Source: CAZBRS01 sp964494475 (GTDB lineage Bacteria; Myxococcota_A; UBA9042; CAZBRS01). Taken from it: 64,000 bases of DNA. A program made the translations under genes and the position numbers. Below, one piece after another: positions 35,701 to 45,200 of the stretch. Location of the stretch: assembly GCA_964494475.1 (NCBI GenBank), contig CAZBRS010000023.1, positions 18,651 through 82,650 on the forward strand. Reading direction: 5' to 3'. The number at the start of each line of letters is the position of its first letter. Position 1 is the stretch's first letter. A model generated the notes under the pieces. It was not told the origin of the DNA. It saw only the letters and a program-made list of their open reading frames with translations, and did no database searches.

Positions 35701-38700
35701 TCCGGCCAATTTCAACTGGGAAGACTCCGGCAAGGGGCCGCTGGGCCTCGACTTCCACATGCGCTTCAGCGGCCTCAAGTTCCCGCTCGACGAATTCAAC
35801 GCCTACCTGTTGTCGCCGGCCTTCGAGTCCCACGACGCCAGCGGCAAACTGCTCACCGACGTGACCGTGCAGTGGGAGACCTTCCTCGACCTGAACAGCC
35901 CCGAAACGACCAACCTGGCCGTCAGCATCCTGCCGAACGGCGCCATCGCCAACGGCACCGTGCGCTGGTCGCAGTCCACCACGAGCGATCTCGAGGCCTC
36001 GGTCGAGTCGGTCCACCACCACGCCACCTACCTCGGCGACTACTTCAAGGTGGCCTTCAACGTGAACGCGCTGCACGAGGTCGCCGGCGCCAACGTCTAC
36101 GGAGGCGCCGCCCACATCAACGCGTGGGACCTCGACAGCGTGTGCATCTGCGCCGGCCAGGCGCCGGAGTGGATCAACCTCGAGACCACCTACGGCATGT
36201 TCCTGCAAGACAGCGAGCACTTCCCACTGCGTGCGACCGATCCCGACTCTTCCGGCACCAGCAACCCCCTGTCGTTCGAGGCGCTCGGCGCCCCCGACTT
36301 CGTCACCATCGTCAACGGCGGGTGGGACTGGCAGACCAGCCGCTGGGTCGCCGACATGGTGGTCTCGCCCGTCGACGAGGCGGCGCTCGGGCAGCACACG
36401 TTCACCCTGCGCATCTCCGACGGCTGCCTCTTCACCGACCGCGAGGTCACGGTGTGGGTCTTCCTGCGCGGCGGCTACCTGGTGTGGTCGCCCGAGGGCG
36501 TGTCGCCGCTGCACGCGCAGCGCATCGTCGACGCCATCGCGGGCCAGCCCGACCAGACCACGGCCAAGCGGCAGTGGCAGGTCCTCGAAGACCTGTCGGC
36601 CTACCCCGACCTGTCCGTCGCCGACGGCATCTTCGGCTGCCTCGGCATCAAGGGTGCCGCCTACGAGATCGTCGAGGAGCGCGACCCCGTCGAGGAGGCG
36701 CTTGACGGCGAGTTGAAGGAGTTGCGCGACCGCAAGGAGGCGCTGGTCTCCGAGCTCGCCATCTACCTCGAGGGGGGCGGACGCCTGTACCTCGAAGGCG
36801 GCGAGACCTGGTACGACGACGTACCGACGGCGCTGCACGACTACATGCGCGTCGAGGCCACCTCGGGTGGCGTCACGCGGCTCGACGGCCCCGTGGCCGG
36901 CGAAGGCTTCCTGCGGGCGCTCACGCCCTACGGCTACGACCAGTTGCCGTACAACCCCACGAGCCCCGACAACTTCTGGAACAACTTCCTCGACCGCATC
37001 AAGGTCAAGGAGCACACGCGCGGCCGCGTCTTCCTGCAGAACACGGGCACGACCGAATTCCCGACCACGGTGGGCTACTGCGACCACGTCGACTGCCCCG
37101 ACGGCTCCGACGACTACCGCACCATCGCCTCGTCGATCCCCTTCGGCGGCTTGCTGAACGGCCCGTCGACGCGCGTCGACCTCATGGGCCGCTACCTCTA
37201 TTTCTTCGAGCACGGCTATCCCACGTGCGCGACGGCCGCCGACTGCGACGACGGGCAACAGTGCACCACCGACAACTGCGCCGGCTCGCCCAAGCGCTGC
37301 TCCAACACCGAGCAGCTCAACTGCGAGTACTGCCTCGACGATCTCGACTGCGACCAGTCGTTCCCGACCCTCGATTACGCCTGCCATACCTCCCTGACGT
37401 GCAAGCCCCTGCCGGGCTACATCCGGCACTCCAGCGGCGGCCAGGACCCGTTCGACGAGTTCATCCCCGGGCTCGGCTGGCAGAGCCCCATCGCCACGAG
37501 CGTCATCACGCTCGGCGGCGCCGGCGCCGAGGCCTGGGAAGCCCGTAACGTGGCCCAGGTGGCGGCCAAGCTGCGCGTCACCCACGACTACATCGGCGAG
37601 GTCGAGATCACCCTTCAGCACGGCAGCCAGACCGTCACGGCCAAGCTGGCCGATCTGACGCAGTTCGGTGGCACCTATTACTTCACCACGAGTGAAGCAT
37701 GGGGCCGCCCCGCCGCTGCCGGCAGCATGGACCAGTTCAAGAACGCCGCCATCGAGGGCGCCTGGACGCTCACCGTCCGCGACACCAAGCCGGCTAACAC
37801 GCGCGACGGCAAGCTGATCGAGTGGTGGCTGTTCGTCGCCCCCGACGACGTCGACTGCTCCGCCAACCCGTCCCTCTGCGAAGACGGCAACGCCTGCACG
37901 GTCGACCAGTGCCTCGGCGGCTTCTGCAAGAACTCGCTGTTGCTCTGTCAGGACATCGACCCCCTCACGGGCCTGCCGAACCTGTGCACCTCCGACGCCT
38001 GCGATCCATCGGCCGGGTGCACGTTCTCGCAGAAGATCTGCGACGACGGCAACGACTGCTCCATCGACCTCTGCAAGACCGACACCGGCGAGTGCTACCA
38101 GGACTGGCCCACCGAGTGTTACAACCCGTGCACCCGACACGCCGACTGCGGCAACCTGCAGTACTGCAACGAGGGTCACTGCGAGATCGTGCCGGGCCTC
38201 GTCTACGAGTCGCCGGTCACCGGCTCCGCGGCCATCATCGACAACGGCGCGCCCCAGGTGTACCCGTTGAACATCCCCGACGGCACCGACAAAGACTCGC
38301 TCGATCGGGCCGTCGAAGACCGCGCCATCCACAAGCTGCGCGTCAAGGTCCGGGTCACGCACGAAGACGTGACCGACCTCGAGATCAAGCTGGTGCGCGG
38401 CACCACCGAGTACGTGCTGCTGCCCGAAAACGCCGGCTCCGGCGGCCCGCACTGGGTGTTCGCCTCCAACGACGCCGCGTCGTTCGACGTGCCCGCCACC
38501 AACCTCGACGACGCGCCCGGCGGCCAGATCGGCCAGGCCATCGCCGGCGATTGGTACCTCTCGATCCAGGACCGCCAACTGGGCAACACGGGCACCCTCG
38601 ATGGGTGGGTGCTGTTCATGGTGCAGCGCCACTGCGCCACCAACGCCGACTGCAACGACGACAGCCTCTGCACGGCCGACCTGTGCCTGGCCAACACGTC

Positions 38701-41700
38701 GGGCGACCCCAAGGAGCAGCTCAACATCCCGCTGGTCTGCTCGAACTCGACCGACGCGGTATGTGACGACGGCCTGTGGTGCAACGGCGTCGAGTTCTGC
38801 CACCCCGACACGGGCTGCGTCGACGGCCAACCGCCCACGCTCGACGACAACATCCCCTGCACCGACGACCTCTGCGACGAGTACAACGACGAGGTCTACC
38901 ACCTGGCGAACGTGGCGTACTGCAACGACGACAACCCCTGCACCACTGACGTCTGCGACGCCGACTGCTCCGACGGCGCCTGCGGCTGCCGGCACCTCGA
39001 CAACACCGACGCCTGCGACGACGGCATCTACTGCACGACCAACGATCAGTGCGGCGCGGGCGAGTGCAAGGGCGTGCCCACCAACGCCAAGCCGGGGTGC
39101 TCGTGCAACGTCACGGCCGACTGCCAGAGCATCTTCAACGACAACCGCTGCGCGGGCGCCTACATCTGCAACGTGGGCCTGCACACCTGCGTCATCGACC
39201 CCGCCACCGAGGTCGACTGCAGCACCATCCCCGGCTACGTGAACGACCCCTGCGCCAAGCACCTGTGCGACCCGCAAGACGGCGAGTGCAAGATGGCGTT
39301 CATCCCCGACGGCGTGCTCTGCGAGGACGGCGACCTCTGCACGCAAAACGACGTGTGCAACGGCTCGGGCCAGTGCCTGGGCGTGCAGCACATCTGCGAC
39401 GACGCCTACTGGTGCAACGGCGTCGAGGCCTGCGATCCGCTGAGCGGCGAGTGCGTGCCCGAGAGCATCCCGATCATCGACGACGGGGTCCCGTGCACCA
39501 TCGACGTGTGCGACAACGACGCGGAGCAGATTCATCACTTCCCCGACGACACCTCCTGCGACAACGGCCTCTTCTGCGACGGCGTCGAGATCTGCAACCC
39601 CGTGCTCGGCTGCCAGGACGGCCCCAACCCGAACTGCGAAGACTACAACCCCTGCACGGTCAACAAGTGCGACGAGCTCGTCCAGGCCTGCGACTTCCAC
39701 GACCACGTGCAGCACTGCTCGTGGCCCTGTGACGGCGACCACACCTACGACGCCGGCGACGACGACTGCGGCTACGACGACGCGTGCGTCGGCGGCGCGG
39801 GCGCCACGGCCGGCTCGTGCCAGCCCATCTGCGGGGCGTCGTGCTACGTGGCCCGCGCCATCCCGCCGAACGACCCCGAGCTGGCCCAGACCATCCCCGA
39901 CAACGACGAGGTCTCCTGCGTCGAACGCACGCTCACCCTCGCCCTGCCGCCCAACCTGCGGTTCGTCGAGCGCGTCGAGGCGCGCGTGCAGGTCTCGCAC
40001 ACCTCCATCGTCGACCTGCGCGTCTCGCTCACCGACCCCGACGGCTACACGGTCAAGATGTGGGAGAACGCCGGCGGCTCGCGCGACGACTTCGCCAACA
40101 CCTTCGAGCAGAGCTGGGCCGACACCTACCGGCCCATGTGCGCCTTCCGCGGCGACGTGCCGAGCGGCGACTGGCTCCTGCGGGTCTGCGACGTGCTGCC
40201 CCAGAGCCAGGGCACCCTCGACGACTGGACGCTCTACGTGAAGGGCTCCGAGACCGACACCAACCTGGGCGATCGTTGCGACAACGCGCTGGCCATGAAC
40301 CCCGAGGCCGGCACGGTCATCGGGCCGAACGAGTGGAACCAGACGCTGTCGGGCAGCACCGCGTGCGCCCAGGAAGACCACGTGGCCTCGTGCGGTGGCG
40401 GCGGCAAGGACCGCGTGTACCGCTTCCACGTGAGCGACCACAAGTTGCTGAACGCCACGGTCAACACGGGCGGCCGCAACTGGGTGGTGTACGTGAAGGG
40501 CGCCAACCCGAGCGCCACCGACTGCACCGACACCACGCTCGGCTGCGGCGCGGCGCCTTCGGGCGGCGCGGCCAGCATCGTCGACCTCAAGCTGTCGCCC
40601 GGCGACTACTACTTCTTCATCGACTCCAACGGCGACTACGGCGACTACGCCGTCGACGTCACGTTCAAGACGCTGCTCCAGAACGGCGGCACGTGCGATC
40701 ACCTGAACGACTGCATCAGCCCCCACTGCGTCGACGGCACGTGCTGCAACGTGGCCTGCGACGGGCTGTGCGAGGCCTGCGACGGCCTCGAGACGGCCAA
40801 CGGCGCCTCCGACCGAGGCACCTGCACCTACATCGCCGACGGCCGCGACCCCGAAGAAGAGTGCATCGGCGACGACGAGATCTGCGGCTGGACGTGCTAC
40901 TACAATCCGGGCACGGGCGCCGGCGGCGACTGCAAGAAGCCCGGCACCGACACCCCGCACGTCAAGTGGGAGGGCGCCGCCATCACGTTCGGCGGCATCT
41001 GCCAGCGCTGCGACGGCAACGGCGACTGGGAGTACCTCCCCCACGGCACCGACCCGTTCCTGCAGTGCCCGAACCGTGCCTGCGACGGGGCGCGCCTCTT
41101 CTACGAGCAGCGCTGCTCGAACGACGAGGTCACGTTCCCCGATCGCATCGGCACCTGCGACTGCTTCGACGAGAAGTACGGCGTGTTCGGCTGCGAGGCC
41201 GACGTGCCTCAGGTCGCCGACGACTGGTGCCCCGACGGCTACGTGTGCGACCCCACCGACGGGCCCGACGACGACTCGCGACCCGACGACTGCCGCACGG
41301 CCTGCACGATTCAGGGCCACTGCCAGTACGACGGGCCGCCCGACGGCTGGTACTGCGAAGAGCGCGTATCGGAGCCCGGCTTCCACGAGTGCAAGGAGCG
41401 CAAGGATCTCGGCCTCACGTGCCACGACCCCGTACCGGGGGTGTACGAGTACGGCGAGTGCCTGCTGAACGGCGCCGATCCGTTCCCGTGCGTCGACGGC
41501 GTGTGCTGCAACTCGACGTGCACGGCGCTCTGCATGCGCTGCGACGGCGTCGACACGCTGAACGCCAGCGCCGACATGGGTACGTGCACGTTCGCCGCCG
41601 ACGGCAAGGACCCCGACGTCGAGTGCCGCACCGACGACACCACCAACTGCGGCATCGGCTGGTGCGACGGCGGCGGCACGTGCGACTGGTGGGACCCCGA

Positions 41701-42280
41701 CACCGTGTGCGTGGGCCAGGTCGACAACTTCTCGCACGACCAGTCGTGCGGCCGCGACAACAACGGCGACGACATCGGACCCTCGCCCTTCTGTCAGGCC
41801 GACGGAACGGGCTGCGAGACCGCGCCCGACTGGGTGCTCTTCCCCGCCGACACCTGCAGCGGAAACGGTTACTGCCTCGACGCCGGCGGCATCCCGCAGA
41901 CGTGGCACAACTGCCCCAGCGGCCTGATGTGCAACGACGAGCAAACCGACTGCAAGACGAACTGCGTGACGGACCTCGACTGCTCGAGGCCCTTCCCCAC
42001 CGATTGCGATGGCGACGGCGGCGTGAACTACTACTGCCGCGACGCGCTTTGCAACCCGTCGGTCTGCAAGAACTGGATGGATCCGACGACCAACGGCAGC
42101 CAGGCCACGCCGTCGGCATCCTTCGGCAACGTCCACCATTCGTTGGGCGGCACCCCCCAGGGGGCCGGTGCTTGCTCGGGAGCGAACTGCTCGATGTTGC
42201 CGGGCGCGGCGACGAAGTCCGATCTGGGCTTCTACCCGCAGACCCGGGCCATCGAGACGCCGCTCCAGTACCGGAATTGA
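32792..42280 (+). CDS. Giant Cys-rich multidomain surface lipoprotein (3162 residues)
   Basis: The ATG at 32792 follows a G-rich ribosome site and starts a lipoprotein signal (LLLASTPVFLGC, Cys21). Domains in order: N-terminal module ~50-280, shared with the 59114 gene (FSVAHWAYPAATKGVAFILD, ACCIDTNPCSVDNC); a Cys-rich array ~280-940 with units like CNDSNACTIDSC and CCISAADCNDSKECTRDEC; a jelly-roll-like segment ~943-1125; a cadherin/Ig-like segment ~1128-1228; a gingipain/GATase-like segment ~1228-1440 (YLEGGGRLYLEGGETWYDD). Three proprotein-convertase P-domain-like modules are at ~1560-1685, ~1805-1943 and ~2367-2483 (AKLRVTHDYIGEVEITLQHG, GAWTLTVRD). A PPC-like segment (~2490-2627) and a final Cys-rich part complete it. 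No protease catalytic domain is seen. The fibre gene starts 10 bp later. An outer-membrane-anchored surface or adhesive role is inferred. Confidence 0.85.
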   Translation: MNLPRFLFGLLLASTPVFLGCQESPKELASHSDSGLPTEVASFALDDGLPAVSIVSPEPYTYYKTSDTPGNAAYNPDHPLVDVTVQFSVAHWAYPAATKGVAFILDKWDQSHPELAIVQTSPVNPIVLADIPPGQHTIVACLVLKSDTGDPTPNENWYYLDADPNLVGVQRSCGSVVIKVAIVDCWPTIYNPATAKYICDPAHPGACCIDTNPCSVDNCQWVTSGGLNQYECRFGPVAGQCCQSDYECGDPQRCYLYDNPDTSLDNDLVNKCYECDYMSATADDACDDLDKCTVDSCGQSFFCEHAPIVGAQGEPCCMDTADCNDDDPCTIDQCENKVAGQGFCKFYSYLTLSDADITGYGYDPSSFEGCCSVGKELEYCTDHLIVIDNQLQLDACWNVACISNQCRYGKDPNPLCCNTGAECDDCADFDPGTGECVKANVCTIDLCVENECRFQWDPFHPSDEDCCQHTIDCDDDLPNTIDWCSNYLCYHETDPLYCDPGADPPAECPAPPNPCITYTCNDASNHCDGTGVPGCCLDNDDCDDSDYCSTDVCDPLLHTCSHEVIELIGGKKCCNISTDCYDGKVCTTEACVSHQCRYGAVAVNPTECASGKCCNSNADLNGNSSADDCEVANSCTPFTCANHCCVPKTNLPPGQCITALDCEDGDPYTWNVCTGCTCALNPPTVCDEAHPTCNDSNACTIDSCDFNEKRCKYVAKPNCCVQQADCVPATPDPCTNYQCIKSLNICQNSYVPDCCTSDDDTKCNDFNGCTDDFCVNGKCRHNAFDANCCISAADCNDSKECTRDECIDNQCQHSLLASTPSGALCCETDGACTDTMPCTQDTCINNKCENLPVQGCCYPDGQDHPMCEDGNPCTADWCVYGICRHLGPGEAPASAHIPDTCCIPGCIPGDEDCCEPDDNVCTLEECAPNGLCVSTAIEPCRLQLPYCQSFNQGTWPPEFLGWKREDTLGAPANFNWEDSGKGPLGLDFHMRFSGLKFPLDEFNAYLLSPAFESHDASGKLLTDVTVQWETFLDLNSPETTNLAVSILPNGAIANGTVRWSQSTTSDLEASVESVHHHATYLGDYFKVAFNVNALHEVAGANVYGGAAHINAWDLDSVCICAGQAPEWINLETTYGMFLQDSEHFPLRATDPDSSGTSNPLSFEALGAPDFVTIVNGGWDWQTSRWVADMVVSPVDEAALGQHTFTLRISDGCLFTDREVTVWVFLRGGYLVWSPEGVSPLHAQRIVDAIAGQPDQTTAKRQWQVLEDLSAYPDLSVADGIFGCLGIKGAAYEIVEERDPVEEALDGELKELRDRKEALVSELAIYLEGGGRLYLEGGETWYDDVPTALHDYMRVEATSGGVTRLDGPVAGEGFLRALTPYGYDQLPYNPTSPDNFWNNFLDRIKVKEHTRGRVFLQNTGTTEFPTTVGYCDHVDCPDGSDDYRTIASSIPFGGLLNGPSTRVDLMGRYLYFFEHGYPTCATAADCDDGQQCTTDNCAGSPKRCSNTEQLNCEYCLDDLDCDQSFPTLDYACHTSLTCKPLPGYIRHSSGGQDPFDEFIPGLGWQSPIATSVITLGGAGAEAWEARNVAQVAAKLRVTHDYIGEVEITLQHGSQTVTAKLADLTQFGGTYYFTTSEAWGRPAAAGSMDQFKNAAIEGAWTLTVRDTKPANTRDGKLIEWWLFVAPDDVDCSANPSLCEDGNACTVDQCLGGFCKNSLLLCQDIDPLTGLPNLCTSDACDPSAGCTFSQKICDDGNDCSIDLCKTDTGECYQDWPTECYNPCTRHADCGNLQYCNEGHCEIVPGLVYESPVTGSAAIIDNGAPQVYPLNIPDGTDKDSLDRAVEDRAIHKLRVKVRVTHEDVTDLEIKLVRGTTEYVLLPENAGSGGPHWVFASNDAASFDVPATNLDDAPGGQIGQAIAGDWYLSIQDRQLGNTGTLDGWVLFMVQRHCATNADCNDDSLCTADLCLANTSGDPKEQLNIPLVCSNSTDAVCDDGLWCNGVEFCHPDTGCVDGQPPTLDDNIPCTDDLCDEYNDEVYHLANVAYCNDDNPCTTDVCDADCSDGACGCRHLDNTDACDDGIYCTTNDQCGAGECKGVPTNAKPGCSCNVTADCQSIFNDNRCAGAYICNVGLHTCVIDPATEVDCSTIPGYVNDPCAKHLCDPQDGECKMAFIPDGVLCEDGDLCTQNDVCNGSGQCLGVQHICDDAYWCNGVEACDPLSGECVPESIPIIDDGVPCTIDVCDNDAEQIHHFPDDTSCDNGLFCDGVEICNPVLGCQDGPNPNCEDYNPCTVNKCDELVQACDFHDHVQHCSWPCDGDHTYDAGDDDCGYDDACVGGAGATAGSCQPICGASCYVARAIPPNDPELAQTIPDNDEVSCVERTLTLALPPNLRFVERVEARVQVSHTSIVDLRVSLTDPDGYTVKMWENAGGSRDDFANTFEQSWADTYRPMCAFRGDVPSGDWLLRVCDVLPQSQGTLDDWTLYVKGSETDTNLGDRCDNALAMNPEAGTVIGPNEWNQTLSGSTACAQEDHVASCGGGGKDRVYRFHVSDHKLLNATVNTGGRNWVVYVKGANPSATDCTDTTLGCGAAPSGGAASIVDLKLSPGDYYFFIDSNGDYGDYAVDVTFKTLLQNGGTCDHLNDCISPHCVDGTCCNVACDGLCEACDGLETANGASDRGTCTYIADGRDPEEECIGDDEICGWTCYYNPGTGAGGDCKKPGTDTPHVKWEGAAITFGGICQRCDGNGDWEYLPHGTDPFLQCPNRACDGARLFYEQRCSNDEVTFPDRIGTCDCFDEKYGVFGCEADVPQVADDWCPDGYVCDPTDGPDDDSRPDDCRTACTIQGHCQYDGPPDGWYCEERVSEPGFHECKERKDLGLTCHDPVPGVYEYGECLLNGADPFPCVDGVCCNSTCTALCMRCDGVDTLNASADMGTCTFAADGKDPDVECRTDDTTNCGIGWCDGGGTCDWWDPDTVCVGQVDNFSHDQSCGRDNNGDDIGPSPFCQADGTGCETAPDWVLFPADTCSGNGYCLDAGGIPQTWHNCPSGLMCNDEQTDCKTNCVTDLDCSRPFPTDCDGDGGVNYYCRDALCNPSVCKNWMDPTTNGSQATPSASFGNVHHSLGGTPQGAGACSGANCSMLPGAATKSDLGFYPQTRAIETPLQYRN

Positions 42281-42290
42281 GGAGGGTGCC

Positions 42291-45200
42291 ATGAACACGC
42301 GGTCTGGATCCCGGAACTGGGAGAACGATATGGGCAATATTCGCAGGGAGGTCGGCATGAGTGGGTCCCTGTCCAAGGCCTTGATCATGGGCGTGATGCT
42401 CGTGGTCGTGCTGGTCGGCGCAAAGGCGACGCGCGCCGATGGGGTGCCGCAGTTCCTGAACGTTCAGGGGGTCCTCTACGACAACGAGGGCAACCCCGTG
42501 AACGACAACTACGACCTCACGGTCAGCCTGTATCGCACGTCCACGGGAGGCCCGGTGAACCTGGTCTTCCAGTCGACGTTCGCCGACGAGGTGGTCGAGA
42601 ACGGCATCTTCCACGTCACGCTGTCGATCCCGACGGCCAGCGGGAACCCGTTCGTCCTCTACCCCGAGCTGTGGTTGGGCATCGCGGTCGACGGCGACGA
42701 CGAGATGACGCCGCGCCAGCGCCTGACCTCGGTGGGCTACGCCATGCAGGCGCGGCACGCCGACGAGGCCTCGAAGGCGCGCGACGTCTTCTGCGACGGC
42801 GACGGCGACCCGTTGACCAACGACCCCGTGCCCTGCGTCGCCCGCGGCGAGCTCGAGCAGACCTACGCCCTGGCCGACGGCGACCAGGAGGCCTTGTCCG
42901 CGATCTCGCTGTCGACGAAGTGCGACGGGTGCGTGGGCTCCCAGCACCTCGCGAACGGCACCATCGCCACGGTCGACCTCGGCGACGGCTCCGTCACGAC
43001 GGCCAAGGTCGCCAACGGCACCCTCCTCAGCGAAGACATCGGCGACCAGCAGGTGCTCTCGGTCGACATCGCCAACGGCACGATCCTCAGCGAAGACATC
43101 GGCACGGGCGAGGTCAAGACCCTGAACATCCTGAACGGCACCATCCTCACCGAAGACCTGGCCAACCTGGCCGTCGCCAACGCCAAGCTGGGCGCCGACG
43201 CCGTGACGACCGACAAGATCCAGAACGGCCAGGTCATGACGGTCGATCTGGCCGACAGCGCGGTCATCAACGAGAAGTTGGCCGACGCCGCCGTCATGAA
43301 TCGCAACTTCGGCGAGATCATCCACCAGAACCACCTGCCCATCGCCGGCGAGCTCGTCGACCAGCGCGGCACCGTCATCGTGGGCGACTACCTGTCGGTA
43401 AGCCCCGCCGGCGTGGTCGCCGTCAACGTCGACGCCCTGAACGTCGACATCGACGCCGGACTCCCCGTGGGCCAGAACCTGGTGCAGTGGGAAGACATCA
43501 AGTGGAAGAACGGCGCCGACAAGACCGGCAACTGGAAGAACGACACCTGCACCTCGGGCGCCAACACCTGCCTGGTCATCGCCACGACCGACGAGCCCCG
43601 CCACGGTGGCTTCGCCATCCGCTTCGCCGGCAACGGCGCCTGGCTCTACGCGCGCGACATGATCGAGGTCGCCCCCGACCGCGAATACTTCGGCCGCATC
43701 CGCGCCCGCAACGCGTCGTCGAGCACGACCGCCAGCTTCCTGGCCGGTGCGCGCGCGTTCGACAAGACCGGCGCCTCGCTCGGTGACCAGTGGTTCATGA
43801 CCTCCGAAGACGGAAACCCCCAGCTCCACAGCCTGGGCAAGACCTTCTCGGGCTTCGTGGCCGCCGACGGCTTCCCTCCCGGAACCCGCTACATCCAGCC
43901 CATCGCCGGCATGACGGGTTCGAACGGCCAGATCGACGTCGACGCGCTCGAGATCTTCGAGCTCACCACGGCCAACGACGTCGTGTGCGCTGGCTGTGTG
44001 CAGTCGGCCGACATCGCCAACGGCTCGCTGGCCACCGACGATCTGGCCGACGGGGCCGTCACCTCCGCCAAGATCCTCGACGGCACCATCCAGAGCGCCG
44101 ACATCGGCGCCGGCGAGGTGAAGACCGTCAACCTCGGCGACGGGGCTGTGCAGACCGCCAAGCTGGCCGCCGGAGCCGTCACCAACGACAAGATTGGCGC
44201 GGGCCAGGTGACGTCGCTCAACATCCAGGACGGCGGCGTGGGCAACAACGACCTGGGCCTCGGCGCCGTCACCTCCGTGAAGATCGGCGACGGCGAGGTC
44301 AAGACCGCCGACCTCGCGAACGGCGAGGTGACCTCCGAGAAGCTCCAGAACGGCACCGTGACCACGGTCGACCTGGCCGCCGACGCGGTGACCGCGGCCA
44401 TCCTGGCCGACAACTCCGTTGATACGGCTGCGCTGCAGAACGGTGCGGTCACCGGCGGCAAGATCGCCATCGACGCCGTCGGGGCCAGTCACATCGGCAC
44501 CGGGCAGGTCACCACCGACGAGCTGCTGAACGGCACCATCAAGGCCGAAGACCTGAGCTCCGAGCTCGCGTGGATCAGCGGCGGCGACATCACCGTGCCG
44601 AACAACAAGAACCTGATCTTCTCGGACGACGCCACGAGCAACGACGCCGCGTGGTTCACCGAGGCGACCACCGGCGCCGACGACATCGAAGTGCGCCTGA
44701 TCCTCGGCTTCGAAGAAGACGACACCGAGCGCTTCTCGATCTACCGCTACAGCGACGGCGCGGGCACCACCAAGACCAAGGAGCACGAGTTCACCGCGGC
44801 CGGCAACGCCTACCACAAGGGCAACCTGAGCGTCGGCGGCGGCATCACGGCCGGCGGCGACATCACGACGGCCACGGGCATCGTGTCGGGCGTCCTCGAG
44901 TGCCCGGCCGGCGGGTGCATCGACACCGACGAGATCGAGAACGGCACCATCGCCAACGACGACATCTCGACCACGGCGGGCATCGCGGCCACCAAGATCC
45001 AGGGCGAGGCGTTGACCAAGGCCACCCTGCTCGACGGCGGCACGGCCCAGGTCTCGGGCTTCTGGAACAACCTGACCGTGAAGAACAACGTGATCGACTC
45101 GTTCCACCTGAAGGACAACGCGGTCACGAACGCCAAGATGGCCGACAACGCCGTGGGCACGGCCGAGGTCCAGGACGGCAGCCTGCTGAACGCCGATCTG

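Noticed and set aside
32810..42388. A 3192-codon open frame on the minus strand opposite the giant lipoprotein gene, and a 2850-codon one at 41415-49967.
   Set aside because: Both are antisense shadows: the real genes rarely use codons that would create stops on the other strand. The antisense products are low-complexity Val/Ala/Gly/Asp-rich with no domains and no start signals.
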